Assembly (NCBI GenBank): GCA_040756995.1 | Contig: JBFLYK010000034.1 | Location: 1 to 64,000, forward strand | Source of the DNA: BP-133 sp040756995 | GTDB lineage: Bacteria > Actinomycetota > Acidimicrobiia > IMCC26256 > BP-133 | Direction of reading: 5' to 3' | Length of the DNA stretch: 64,000 bases | Shown: positions 38,268 to 47,555 of the stretch, one piece after another | Layout of the letters: each line of letters starts with the position of its first letter | Numbering within the stretch: the first letter of the stretch is position 1 | The notes under the pieces: model-generated | The model's input: the letters and a program-made list of their open reading frames with translations, nothing else | Told to the model about the DNA's origin: nothing | Database searches by the model: none | Translations under genes and position numbers: made by a program

Positions 38268-40907
38268 GTGCGGCAGTGCGGTTCAGCGGGGGGCGAGTGG
38301 CCGCTGATCGGCCGAACGGCCGAGTTGCAGCGGATCGGCGAGTACCTCGACCGCGGTGTCGGAGGAGTCGTTCTCGCCGGGCCGGCCGGAGTGGGCAAGA
38401 CCCGCCTCGCCCTGGAAGGGTTGTCGCTGGCGTCGGCCCGGGGCTTCGTTCCAATCCGGGTGGCCGCCACTCAGGCGACGGCCAAACTGCCCTTCGGCGC
38501 CTTTGCACCACTGCTTCCCGACGTGGCGGCCGGCACCGATCTCACGGAGGTCCTCCGCCAGGTCGGACGGGCGATCGTCCGGTCCGGCGAAGGGAAACCC
38601 GTGGCCCTCCTGGTCGACGACGCTCATCTGCTCGACGAGGCCTCAGCGGCGCTGACGTACCAGATGGCGGTGGCGAACGACACCTTCGTCCTGACCACCG
38701 TCCGTTCCGGCGAACGGGCGTCGGAGGCCGTCGTGGCTCTGTGGAAGGACGCCGTGGCGGGACGGCTGGAGCTCGGACCTCTCTCCGCCGAGGAGGTCGG
38801 TCAGTTCGTGGAAGCCGTCCTCGGCGGTCCGGCCAGCGGGGCGGTCAGCCAGCGGTTCTTCGAGCTCTCCGAAGGCAATGCCCTCTTCCTGCGCGAGCTC
38901 GTCCTCGCCGCCCTCGAGAGCGGAAACCTCCGTCACGAGGGCGGGATCTGGCGCCTGCACGGACCGCTGCCCGCCTCCGCCCGACTGGTGGAGCTGCTGG
39001 CGTCCCGTCTCGCCGGGGTCGGTGAGGCGGAGCGCGAGGCCCTCCAGGTACTCGCCATCTCCGAACCGATGGGTGTCGAGCCGTTCCAGGCGCTGAGCGG
39101 GCTCGACGACGTCGAAGCTCTCGAGGCCCGCCAATTGGTGCGCGTCGACCGCGACGGCCGCCGCTTCAAGGTGCGATTGGTGCACCCGCTCTACGGAGAG
39201 GTGCTCCGGGCCCGCCTGTCCCCGCTGCGCACCCGGGCGTTGGCCCGGGCCATCGCCGACGTCGTCGAGGCGACCGGCATGCGACGTCGGGAGGACGTCC
39301 TGCGGGTGGCGACCTGGCGCCTCGAAGCCGGAGGCGTTCTCGAACCGAAGCTGATGCTCACCGGGGCCCGGCTGGCGCTGGCCGGCCACGATCTCGACCT
39401 GGCCGACCGCCTGGCTCGGGCCGCGGTCGAAGCGGGAGGCGGATTCGACGCCGCGCTGCTCGCCGCCCAGGTACTGAACCTCAGAGGGCGGGTCCAGGAG
39501 GCCGAAGCCGAACTGGCGACACTGAACGCCTGGACCACCAACGACTCCGAGCGGGGGCTCGTGGCGGTCACCCGTATGGACAACCTGACCTACGGGCTCG
39601 GTCGCTACGACGAAGCCCTTCGGGTCGGAGAAGAAGCGGAAGCATCGATCTCGGAGAGAGCCTGGCTCCACGAGATCGCCGCCCGCCGAGCCGCCATCCT
39701 CATTCGCACGGAGGGACCCAGGGCGGCGGCCGAGGCTTCAGAGCCGGTCCGCCGGGAAGGCCAGGGACGAGCGTTCGTCTGGGCCAGCATCTTCGGGGGC
39801 ATCGGGCTGGCCAAGATGGGCCGGTTGGAGGCCGCGCTCGAAGCGGCGGCCAACGGTCACCGCGCTTACCTGGCCCTGACCGGCCCGCAGCTCCAGTGGC
39901 CGCCCGAGGTCATGCCGTTCGTCCGGGTGGAAGCTCTGCTCCATGCCGGCCACCTGCACGAGGCAGAGAGCGAGGCCACGGGCGCCTACCGCCAGGCGCT
40001 GGCCGAGGGCGTGGTGGAGATGCAGGCCGTCCACGCCTGGCAGCTGGCCAAGGTTCTCCTGGCCCGGGGGCGCGTCGCCGCCGCGGTGCGCCTCGGCCGC
40101 GAAGCCGCCGGCCTGCTCCGTGACCTCCGGCGGCCCCCGTTTCTGGCCTATGCCCTCACGGTCGTGGCGACGGCGCATGCGCTGCGAGGAGAAGTGGACG
40201 AGGCGCAGGCCGGGCTGAGCGAGATCGAGAGGATCGCCCTCCCGCGCCGCAACGTGTGGGCCGTCGAGGCCCTTCAGGCCCGGGCCTGGACGGTCGTGGC
40301 GGCCGGCGATCTCGTCGCGGCACGCCACCTCCTGAAGGACGCCGCCCGGCTGGGACTGGCCACCGGGGATCGGGCGGGCGAGGCCGCCGCCCTGCACGAC
40401 CTTGCCCGGCTCGGCGCGGGAGCGCAGGTCGTCGATCAGCTCGGCGCCGCCGCGGCCGACATGGAAGGTGACCTTGCCGGCGCCAGGGCATCCCACGCCG
40501 TGGCTCTGGTCGGGGGTGACCCGGCCGGGCTGGAACAGGTCTCGGCCCGGTTCCGGGCCTTGGGGGCCGACCTGCTGGCCGCCGAGGCCGCCGCCGACGC
40601 CGCCGTCCTCTACCGCCGGGTGGGCGACCGCCGCAAGGCGGCCGCCGCGGAGCGCGAAGCTCGGGCGCTGGCCCGGTGTTGCGAGGGCGCCCTCACCCCC
40701 GCCCTCGGCGTGGTCACGGTACGGGCGACACTCTCCCGCCGAGAGCTGGAGATCGCCCGGCTGGCCGCCGCCGGTGTGGCCAACAAGGAGATCGCCCGTC
40801 GCCTGTGCGTCTCGTTGCACACCGTACAGAACACCCTGCACGCCAGCTACGAGAAGCTCGGGGTGCACGGCCGCGCCGAGCTGGCGCAGGCGCTCGAGGG
40901 TTACTGA
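38268..40907 (+). CDS. Large ATP-binding LuxR family regulator (LAL type)
   Basis: An 879-residue STAND-like regulator. The N-terminal ATPase has Walker A GPAGVGKT (38-45) and Walker B VALLVDDAH (111-119). The middle (about 300-800) is made of tetratricopeptide-like helices rich in Ala, Leu and Glu. The C-terminus has a LuxR helix-turn-helix (about 818-879): TLSRRELEIARLAAAGVANKEIARRL and SLHTVQNTLHASYEKLGVHGR. Such proteins activate transcription when a ligand promotes ATP-bound oligomers. It may regulate the desaturase gene 130 bp downstream. GTG start. Confidence 0.9.
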   Translation: MRQCGSAGGEWPLIGRTAELQRIGEYLDRGVGGVVLAGPAGVGKTRLALEGLSLASARGFVPIRVAATQATAKLPFGAFAPLLPDVAAGTDLTEVLRQVGRAIVRSGEGKPVALLVDDAHLLDEASAALTYQMAVANDTFVLTTVRSGERASEAVVALWKDAVAGRLELGPLSAEEVGQFVEAVLGGPASGAVSQRFFELSEGNALFLRELVLAALESGNLRHEGGIWRLHGPLPASARLVELLASRLAGVGEAEREALQVLAISEPMGVEPFQALSGLDDVEALEARQLVRVDRDGRRFKVRLVHPLYGEVLRARLSPLRTRALARAIADVVEATGMRRREDVLRVATWRLEAGGVLEPKLMLTGARLALAGHDLDLADRLARAAVEAGGGFDAALLAAQVLNLRGRVQEAEAELATLNAWTTNDSERGLVAVTRMDNLTYGLGRYDEALRVGEEAEASISERAWLHEIAARRAAILIRTEGPRAAAEASEPVRREGQGRAFVWASIFGGIGLAKMGRLEAALEAAANGHRAYLALTGPQLQWPPEVMPFVRVEALLHAGHLHEAESEATGAYRQALAEGVVEMQAVHAWQLAKVLLARGRVAAAVRLGREAAGLLRDLRRPPFLAYALTVVATAHALRGEVDEAQAGLSEIERIALPRRNVWAVEALQARAWTVVAAGDLVAARHLLKDAARLGLATGDRAGEAAALHDLARLGAGAQVVDQLGAAAADMEGDLAGARASHAVALVGGDPAGLEQVSARFRALGADLLAAEAAADAAVLYRRVGDRRKAAAAEREARALARCCEGALTPALGVVTVRATLSRRELEIARLAAAGVANKEIARRLCVSLHTVQNTLHASYEKLGVHGRAELAQALEGY

Positions 40908-41036
40908 CGGGCCACCATGAATGGTCGCCGCGGAAAGTCGAATGGCGGGCATTCTCCCCGGACCGGGCGCACCTGGTGCATGGTCGGAACGCCAGGGAGC
41001 GAAAGCCGGCCGGTCGAGACGGGGAGGGAACGCGCC

Positions 41037-41915
41037 ATGGCGTCGACGCTGCTGCCGCCGCCCGGTACGACCGAACAGGCCGGCCCCCGGGTCGACCGGC
41101 GTCTGCGCGGTGTTCCCGACCTTCCCCCATGGCAGAACCCCACGCTCTGGCTCTTCGTCTTCGCCGCGGCCCTCGTCGGAGGGGCCAGCACCGGCTACGT
41201 GCAGGGCTGGATCGCTCCCGCCCTGAGCGTGCCGGTCAGCGCCGTCGGGATCTACCTCGGTTTCACCGTCCTCCACGAGAGCGTCCACCGGCTCGTCCAC
41301 AAGAACCGGTTCCTCAACGACATCCTCGGCTGGCCCACCGGTCTGGCGATCACTCTTCCGCAGACCACTTTCCGGGCGGTCCATCTCATGCACCACTCGC
41401 AGACCAACAACCCGCAGGTGGACCCGGACTTCTTCGTCGGGCAGGGTCCGTGGTGGCAGTTTCCCGTTCGGATGCTTTCGCCGCTGTGGGAGTACCGCAT
41501 CAAGTACTTCCGCGGCCGCTGGTGGCGAAACCGGTGGGAGCTGGCCGCCGAGCTCGCCACCGAGCTCGCCATCGTGGCGCTGGTGGTTGGTTCGGTGGTC
41601 ACGGGCCGTTTCGGTGACCTGTTCATTCTGTGGCTGGCTCCCGCCATGGTGGCGGTGATCTTCCTGGCGTGGGCCTTCGACAAGGTTCCGCACACGCCCT
41701 ACGACAGCCGCCAGCGGTTCTTCGACACCCGGGCGTACCCCAGCCGGCTGCTCAACTGGCTGCTGCTCGGCCAGAACTACCACCTGGTCCACCACGCCTG
41801 GGTGACCATCGCCTGGTTCCGCTACGAGCAGGCGTTCCGGGCCGTCGGCCCCGAACTGGCATCCATGGGCGCCCGGGTCAACCGGGGTGACCAGAAGCGT
41901 CCCCTCAAAGGCTGA
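41037..41915 (+). CDS. Membrane fatty acid desaturase / carotenoid hydroxylase-like protein
   Basis: A 292-residue diiron membrane enzyme. Three His boxes are present: HESVH (80-84), HLMHH (116-120) and HLVHH (249-253). Membrane helices lie at about 36-75, 95-112 and 175-212. NYHLVHHAW and HKNRFLNDILG are close to beta-carotene hydroxylase CrtR-type proteins, so it may hydroxylate carotenoids or desaturate lipids. ATG 41037 is preceded by GGGAGGGA; an earlier in-frame ATG lacks homology. Confidence 0.85.
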   Translation: MASTLLPPPGTTEQAGPRVDRRLRGVPDLPPWQNPTLWLFVFAAALVGGASTGYVQGWIAPALSVPVSAVGIYLGFTVLHESVHRLVHKNRFLNDILGWPTGLAITLPQTTFRAVHLMHHSQTNNPQVDPDFFVGQGPWWQFPVRMLSPLWEYRIKYFRGRWWRNRWELAAELATELAIVALVVGSVVTGRFGDLFILWLAPAMVAVIFLAWAFDKVPHTPYDSRQRFFDTRAYPSRLLNWLLLGQNYHLVHHAWVTIAWFRYEQAFRAVGPELASMGARVNRGDQKRPLKG

Positions 41916-41933
41916 CCGCGGGGGAGGCCGACC

Positions 41934-42602
41934 ATGCAATCGCTCACGTTCGAGAGCCCGTTGGTGCGGGCCGAGCCGAGCTGGGTGCTGGTGGTCGACG
42001 GTGACCCGAACGACCGGATGCAGGCCTTTCGCCTTCTCGAGCGGGAGGGCCTCCACGCCACGGTGGCGGAAAACGGCCGTGCCGCGCTCGACCTGCTGGC
42101 GGCTGAACCTTTCGACCTGGTGCTCCTCGACCTGACGCTCCCGGGGCGAGAGGGTTTCGAGGTCCTCAGCACGATCAGGAACGATCACCGGCTGAGCCAG
42201 ATCCCCGTCGTCGTCACGGGACCTCGGGGTGACGCCGACGGGATGGTCGGGTCTCTGGAGCTCGGCGCCGACGACTACGTCCCCAAACCGTTCGAGCCGG
42301 CGGTGGTCCGCTTGCGGGTCGACGTTGCGCTCACGAAGAAGCGGCTCCGCGACTGTCTCGTCGGTTACCTCGACGCCATGAGCCATGTGGCTGAGGCCGC
42401 AACCGCCCTGACGCGGGGCGGCTCCGACCCGGCCGCGCTGAGGCTGCTGGCCCGCCGCGCCGACCCGCTGGGGCGCCTGGCCCGGGTGGTGCTGGACATG
42501 GCGGCTGAGCTCGAGACCTCGTCACGTAGGACCGCTCATCCGAGCCGGAAACGACAGCCAGCGACGTCGGCTGGCGGCGAAAGAGGTGATGGCGTTGCGT
42601 AG
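41934..42602 (+). CDS. Single-receiver response regulator without DNA-binding domain
   Basis: A 222-residue protein. The receiver (about 15-135) has the acid pair in VVDGDPND, phosphoacceptor Asp66 in LVLLDLTLPG, the switch Thr in VVVTG and the conserved Lys in DDYVPKPFEP. The remaining 90 residues are helical and basic with no recognisable output domain, suggesting protein-protein signalling. It overlaps the next gene (solute-binding lipoprotein) by 14 bp and lies near a PP2C phosphatase with PAS domain, which may belong to the same circuit. Confidence 0.87.
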   Translation: MQSLTFESPLVRAEPSWVLVVDGDPNDRMQAFRLLEREGLHATVAENGRAALDLLAAEPFDLVLLDLTLPGREGFEVLSTIRNDHRLSQIPVVVTGPRGDADGMVGSLELGADDYVPKPFEPAVVRLRVDVALTKKRLRDCLVGYLDAMSHVAEAATALTRGGSDPAALRLLARRADPLGRLARVVLDMAAELETSSRRTAHPSRKRQPATSAGGERGDGVA

Positions 42603-44259
42603 ACGGTGCAAGTGGATCGCAGTGCTCGGCATTCTGGCCCTTCTCGGGGCCGCCTGTTCCGGCGGCTCCTCGAACGAATCGTCGTCGAAGCCCTCGACGG
42701 CGGCGGAAGCCGAGGCGGCTTCGCCTGCCCCGGACGGGAACGGAACGACGGCGCCGGCCTCCGAGACCCCGGGGCCGGTGCCCCCGGTCACGCCCGACGG
42801 CTCCGCCGACCCCTCGGCCACGGCCGCCGCGGCGCCGGCGGGCCCGGCCTCGTCGGCGGCCGGGAGCAGCCGCCCGAAGGGTGGTGGAGGGACCGCTTCG
42901 GGTGCCTCCACGCCGGACCAGCGCGCCGGCGGGCCGAAGCCGCAGGAGACGGCGGCGGCGAGCCCCGGGAAACCCGCCGGTCCGCCGGGGGCCCCTTCGC
43001 CGGCGACACCCCATGTCCCCGGCGCTCCGAAGGCCAACTACGCCTCTGACGTCGGTGTGACCGCCGAGACCATCCGCCTCGGGACGATCAACATGACGTC
43101 GGCCACCCGGAGCCTCGGGCCGGCCATCGCCGGAGTGCAGGAACAGAACCTGGACGCGGCGGTCAAGTACATCAACCGCACCGGCGGCGTCGCCGGTCGC
43201 AAGCTGCAGCTCGTCACCTGTGACGACGGCGGCGACATCGCCCGGGGCCGGGCCTGTTACGAGAAGCTGAAGGACAACGTCTTCGCTCTCCTGCCGTCGA
43301 TCAGCTGGCTGACGGACGTCATCCACGACCGGCTCGTCAAGGACAAGGTGCCGTGGCTGTCGTGGGGCTGGTTCAAGAGCGAGTACGAGGACCCGTGGAT
43401 GTTCCCGTGCCACGCCAACGGGATGCGGGAGGCCTCGGCCGCCGCCGACTGGGTGGCCAAGGTCGTCAAGCCCAAGACCGTCGGCATCATGTACCTCAAC
43501 GTCAGCGAGGACATCGCGGCCAAGGACGTCGCCACCAAGCAACTGGCCAAGCACAACATCAAGGTCGTCCAGGCGGTGGCGCAGGAGTGGGACTCACCCG
43601 ACGAGTCGCAGCACGTGCTGGCGATGCGAGCGGCCGACCCCGACTTCGTCATGTCGTTCTCGTGGCCCGCGCCGGTGGCCAAGTTCATGCACGACGCCAA
43701 TGCCCAGAAGTGGGCCCCGAAGCTGGGCTACATCGCCAATCACCTCACCGGCGATCCCGGCTACGGCCCCATCCTCGGCGAGTACGTCAAGGACAAGGTG
43801 TACACGATCACCTCGTGGGCTGTCCCCACCGCCCCGAGCGCCGACAACCCGGAGGCACAGAGCGACGAGATGAAGCTGTTCACGGCCGAGCTGCTCCGGA
43901 CCAATGGTCGGGAGTACCAGGGCTTCAGGTGGCGCTACGCCGGGATGCACCACATCACCCAATCGGGGTGGATCTGCACCCGCATCCTGGCCAAGGCGGC
44001 CGCCGAGCTGGGCCCCGACCTCACCCGGGACGGGCTGAAGAAGGTCCTGGAGTCCCGCGGCTGGGAGTCCGGCATGGGAGTGACGCTCTACTGGCCGCCC
44101 ACCGACCACAATGACCCGCCGTACTCGTTCAACCGGGAGTTCATCTACAAGTGGGTCGGCGCCGACGACGGCGGTTGGGACTTCAAGCGGATCCTCCCTG
44201 ACCCGGTCTTCGACTGCGCCGCAGGCAACATTCCGGCCGGCGCCCGGACCCTCTGCTGA
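42589..44259 (+). CDS. Branched-chain amino acid-type substrate-binding lipoprotein
   Basis: A 556-residue lipoprotein: signal peptide with lipidated Cys23 (GAACSGG), about 125 low-complexity Ala/Pro/Ser/Gly residues (24-150), then a type I periplasmic binding fold (AETIRLGTINMTSATRSLGP, DAAVKYINRTGGVAGRKLQLV, VGIMYLNVSEDIAAKDV). LivK-like proteins bind amino acids, amides or aromatic acids. No permease or ATPase gene is nearby, so this may serve as a sensor or share a remote transporter. ATG 42589 with AAAGAGG upstream was chosen. The linker length is unusual. Confidence 0.88.
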   Translation: MALRRRCKWIAVLGILALLGAACSGGSSNESSSKPSTAAEAEAASPAPDGNGTTAPASETPGPVPPVTPDGSADPSATAAAAPAGPASSAAGSSRPKGGGGTASGASTPDQRAGGPKPQETAAASPGKPAGPPGAPSPATPHVPGAPKANYASDVGVTAETIRLGTINMTSATRSLGPAIAGVQEQNLDAAVKYINRTGGVAGRKLQLVTCDDGGDIARGRACYEKLKDNVFALLPSISWLTDVIHDRLVKDKVPWLSWGWFKSEYEDPWMFPCHANGMREASAAADWVAKVVKPKTVGIMYLNVSEDIAAKDVATKQLAKHNIKVVQAVAQEWDSPDESQHVLAMRAADPDFVMSFSWPAPVAKFMHDANAQKWAPKLGYIANHLTGDPGYGPILGEYVKDKVYTITSWAVPTAPSADNPEAQSDEMKLFTAELLRTNGREYQGFRWRYAGMHHITQSGWICTRILAKAAAELGPDLTRDGLKKVLESRGWESGMGVTLYWPPTDHNDPPYSFNREFIYKWVGADDGGWDFKRILPDPVFDCAAGNIPAGARTLC

Positions 44260-44341
44260 CCGGCTTCGAAGTCAGACCCTCTCAGTTTCTTCCACGTCCG
44301 GGCCGCCCGATCGACCGGTCGGCGGGTCTCCGGGGACCGCG

Positions 44342-44347
44342 TACGCT
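44342..44347 (+). promoter_or_regulatory. Putative -10 box of a leaderless promoter
   Basis: TACGCT lies 6 nt before the GTG at 44354; the preceding 80 bp carry no other signal. Confidence 0.4.
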
Positions 44348-44353
44348 GGCGGT

Positions 44354-46390
44354 GTGTTCGACGTGCGGTCGTTCGGCCTCACCGACGTCCTCGACTGCAG
44401 CGCGGCGCTCCGGCGATGCGGTGAGCACGCCTCGTCGGTGGAGGGGGCGGCCCGGGCCGTGGTCGAGTACCTCTATGAGCACCTCATCGACAAGGAGAGC
44501 GACCGGTCCGCCCTGGCCCTGGTGCGTCTCTACAAGACCCACCGGTTCGACGAGCTCCAGGCGGATCTCCGCGCCGAGGCCGAGGAGGTCGCGCCGGGCC
44601 GGCTGGTCGCACCGGAGGTGCCCTGTCTCGTCCTCCTGGGCACGGCCGGCGACGAGCCGGCCTGGAACGACCGTCGCCGGTCGCGGTCGCACGGGGTCAT
44701 CCCGCTGCTCGATCCGGCGTCGCTGAGCGCCTTGCCGCTGGTCTACGAGCTGACCCGCCAGATCGGTTTCGGCGAGACCGAACTCTTCCACCCCGACCCC
44801 GAGCTGTTCTTCGCCACCGGCGGTCAGCCCGGAGGCGTGTTCCATGTGCCGGATACCTCCGAGACCGAGTTCGGGCCGGCGCAGCAGGCGTTCTTCGAGA
44901 CCTACGGCATCCGCTCGGTGGTCGGCTTCGGCGGGCTGCTGCCGAGCGGATACCCCTTCGCCGTGGTCATGTTCGCCAAAGTACCGATCACCCGGGACAT
45001 CGCTGACTCCTTCGCTCCCTTGACCTTCGCCACCCAGCCGGCCCTGCTGCCCTTTATCGAACGGCGGCTGTTCGACAGCGACCCCGAGGACACCACGTGC
45101 AATCTCGAGCGGGACTGCCGGATGGCCCGGGCCGAGTCGGTCGCCCTCCGTCATCTGCTCGAGACGCGCCACGAAGTGGCGACCGAACAGGCCAGGAGAC
45201 TGGAGCAGGCCCGGCAGGAGGCGGAGGACCGGGCGTTGGCCCTGGCCCGCTCCCAGCGCAGGCTCGAGGCGAGCGAGGCGACGAAAGCCGCCATCCTCAA
45301 CGCGGCGTTGGACGCCATCATCACCATGGACTTCGAGGGCCGGATCGTCGACTTCAACCCCGCCGCCGAGATCATCTTCGGCTACCGGCGGGAGGAGGCC
45401 GTCGGCCGGCTCCTCGGCGACCTCCTCGTGCCCCCCGGGCTGCGAGCCGCCCACAGCGACGGTCTGGAACGGTACCGGCAGACGGGGAGAGGCCCCATCC
45501 TCGGCCGGCGCATCGAGACCTCGGCGCTCCGGTCGGACGGGACCGAGTTTCCCGCCGAGCTGACGGTCGCCGCCGTGGAGGCGGGCGGCGTGCGCTCGTT
45601 CAGCGGCCACGTCCGGGACATCACCGAACGCGTCCGGACCGAGGAGGCCCTCCGGGAGGCGGGCCTGCGGTACGCCCACATCGCCCGCCGGCTCCAGGCG
45701 AGCCTGCTCCCGCCCGACCTCCCTGACATTCCCGGGGTCGAGCTCGCCTCCCGCTACAGCCCCGGAGACGAACGGCTCGACGTCGGCGGTGACTTCTACG
45801 ATGCCTTCGAGGTCGGAAAGGGCCGGTGGGGAATCGTCCTCGGGGACGTGATGGGCAAAGGGGTCGACGCCGCCGCCACCACCGCACTGGCCCGCCACAC
45901 CGTCCGGGCCGCCGCCATCCGCAACACCGACCCGACCGCCGTGCTCCAGGTCCTGAACGAAGCGCTCTACCGGCACGACCCCGATCGGTTCTGCACCGCC
46001 GTCTTCGCCTTCGTCAACCCGGAGCGTCGACGACAACTGGCGGTGGCCTCCGGCGGCCACCCCCTGCCGCTCCTGCGGACGACGGACGGCGTTGCCACCG
46101 TCGCCGCCGCCGGCCCGCTCCTCGGACCCTTCCCCGACTGGGACGGCCGGGCCGCCCGGGTCACCCTCGAACCGGGCGATCTGATCCTGTTCTACAGCGA
46201 CGGTGTCACCGAAGCCCGCCGGGAGGGCGAGGAGTTCGGCCACGAACGGCTCCTCGCCACGGTCGCCGCCACCGGGGCCGCCGGCGCCGAGGACACCGTG
46301 AGGAGAGTCCTCGACGCAGTGACGGCCTTCGCCACGGAGCCCTCGGACGACGTCGCCGTCCTCGCGCTCCATGCGCCGCCGGCCGGCTGA
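44354..46390 (+). CDS. PAS-PP2C (SpoIIE-type) phosphatase with novel N-terminal region
   Basis: A 678-residue signalling protein. Residues 1-260 form an unrecognised, probably sensory region with conserved-looking GFGETELFHPDPELFF and SVVGFGGLLPSGYPFAVVMFAK. A coiled coil (about 262-310) joins a PAS domain (310-425: AIITMDFEGRIVDFNPAAEIIFGY) and a PP2C-like phosphatase (440-678) with metal residues Asp480 in DVGGDFYD and Asp498 in GDVMGKGVDAA. It probably dephosphorylates an anti-anti-sigma factor in a partner-switch cascade. GTG 44354 was chosen by start of the coherent domain and TACGCT box. Confidence 0.87.
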   Translation: MFDVRSFGLTDVLDCSAALRRCGEHASSVEGAARAVVEYLYEHLIDKESDRSALALVRLYKTHRFDELQADLRAEAEEVAPGRLVAPEVPCLVLLGTAGDEPAWNDRRRSRSHGVIPLLDPASLSALPLVYELTRQIGFGETELFHPDPELFFATGGQPGGVFHVPDTSETEFGPAQQAFFETYGIRSVVGFGGLLPSGYPFAVVMFAKVPITRDIADSFAPLTFATQPALLPFIERRLFDSDPEDTTCNLERDCRMARAESVALRHLLETRHEVATEQARRLEQARQEAEDRALALARSQRRLEASEATKAAILNAALDAIITMDFEGRIVDFNPAAEIIFGYRREEAVGRLLGDLLVPPGLRAAHSDGLERYRQTGRGPILGRRIETSALRSDGTEFPAELTVAAVEAGGVRSFSGHVRDITERVRTEEALREAGLRYAHIARRLQASLLPPDLPDIPGVELASRYSPGDERLDVGGDFYDAFEVGKGRWGIVLGDVMGKGVDAAATTALARHTVRAAAIRNTDPTAVLQVLNEALYRHDPDRFCTAVFAFVNPERRRQLAVASGGHPLPLLRTTDGVATVAAAGPLLGPFPDWDGRAARVTLEPGDLILFYSDGVTEARREGEEFGHERLLATVAATGAAGAEDTVRRVLDAVTAFATEPSDDVAVLALHAPPAG

Positions 46391-46400
46391 CTCGGCGACG

Positions 46401-47555
46401 TCACGGCCATCCGGGGACCGCGGCCAGCCGGCGGCGGAGCTCGTCGATGTCACCCTCGTTGTGGTAAAGACCGAAACCGATGCGCAGCCGGTCGTCGCGG
46501 TAGTCGGCGATCACGCCGGCGGCGTGGAGTGCGGCGTGGACACCGGCCGCGTCGGCGAGGCGGAAGGTCAGGAAGTGGCCCCGCTCCCCCGCCGTTGCAT
46601 CCTCAGGCGGAAGCAGCTCGGGATGGGGGCCGGCGGCCAGGAACCGCCGCTGCAGGCCCCGAACATGGGCGTGGATGTCGTCGACGGTGATCCCGAGGTC
46701 GTCGAGCCAGCGCTGGACAGCGTTGAACCGGTAGATGCCGGTGGGGTCGAAGGTCGCACCGAAGAGGCGGGCACCACCGGGGGCGTAGGCGACCTTGCCC
46801 GCGGAGCCGGCCGAGAGCTGGGCGAAGCCGGCGAACCAGCCGGTGTCCCGCGGGCGTTCGGCGTAGCCCGGTGGACAGTGGGCGAAGCAGGCGCCCTCGC
46901 CGGCCATGGCGTACTTGTAGCCGCCGGCCAGATAGAAGGCCCGGTCCTCGACGGCCGACAGGTCCGTGGGCACGGCCATGAAGCCGTGGTAGCCGTCGAT
47001 CACGACCAGCGGCTCGGCGTCCGGCACCGCCGCCACCAGCGCCGCCACATCGGGCACGACATAGGCCGAGTTGAAGAAGACCTGCGACAGATACACGAGG
47101 TCGTGGCCGCCTCGACCGGCAGCTTCGGCGAAGCGCTCCGGAAACGAGGCGAACGGCTCGGCCGGCACCCGCTCCACCGCAGCCAGCCCGTCCTCCTCCA
47201 GGCGGGCGGCCTGACGGGCGAAGCTGTGGAACTCGGCATCGGTGGTCAGGATCCGCACGGGCGGCGTCAGACACGACAGGAGCCGCATCACCAGCGCATG
47301 GGTGCTGGGGGCGAAGGCGATGGCCTCCGGATCCGACAGACCCAACCGGCCGGTGATGTGGGCCGCCGCCTCGGGGAGGACCGAACCGAAGATCTCGTGC
47401 CACTTGTCATCGATGAGCCGGGCGGCGTCGAACCACGCCTGCTGCTGGGCCTCCAGCGTGACGTCAGGCCAGGGGTGGTGGCTGTGGGCGGCGACATGGA
47501 GCCGGCCCGGCACGGCGGCGAGGAACCGGCTGAAATGTCCGGCGTACGAACTCAC
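46401..47555 (-). CDS. Class V aminotransferase-fold PLP enzyme, probable kynureninase
   Basis: A 384-residue PLP-dependent enzyme. The cofactor Lys is Lys214 in AGGYKYAMAGEGACF and the pyridine-binding Asp is Asp187 in LVVIDGYHG. N-terminal HVAAHSHHPWPDVTLEAQQQAW corresponds to the substrate-entry region. Fold and position directly after tryptophan 2,3-dioxygenase suggest it cleaves kynurenine to anthranilate and alanine, although it diverges from classical KynU motifs and another C-S or C-C lyase role is possible. GTG start overlaps the dioxygenase stop (GTGA). Confidence 0.75.
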   Translation of the reverse strand: MSSYAGHFSRFLAAVPGRLHVAAHSHHPWPDVTLEAQQQAWFDAARLIDDKWHEIFGSVLPEAAAHITGRLGLSDPEAIAFAPSTHALVMRLLSCLTPPVRILTTDAEFHSFARQAARLEEDGLAAVERVPAEPFASFPERFAEAAGRGGHDLVYLSQVFFNSAYVVPDVAALVAAVPDAEPLVVIDGYHGFMAVPTDLSAVEDRAFYLAGGYKYAMAGEGACFAHCPPGYAERPRDTGWFAGFAQLSAGSAGKVAYAPGGARLFGATFDPTGIYRFNAVQRWLDDLGITVDDIHAHVRGLQRRFLAAGPHPELLPPEDATAGERGHFLTFRLADAAGVHAALHAAGVIADYRDDRLRIGFGLYHNEGDIDELRRRLAAVPGWP

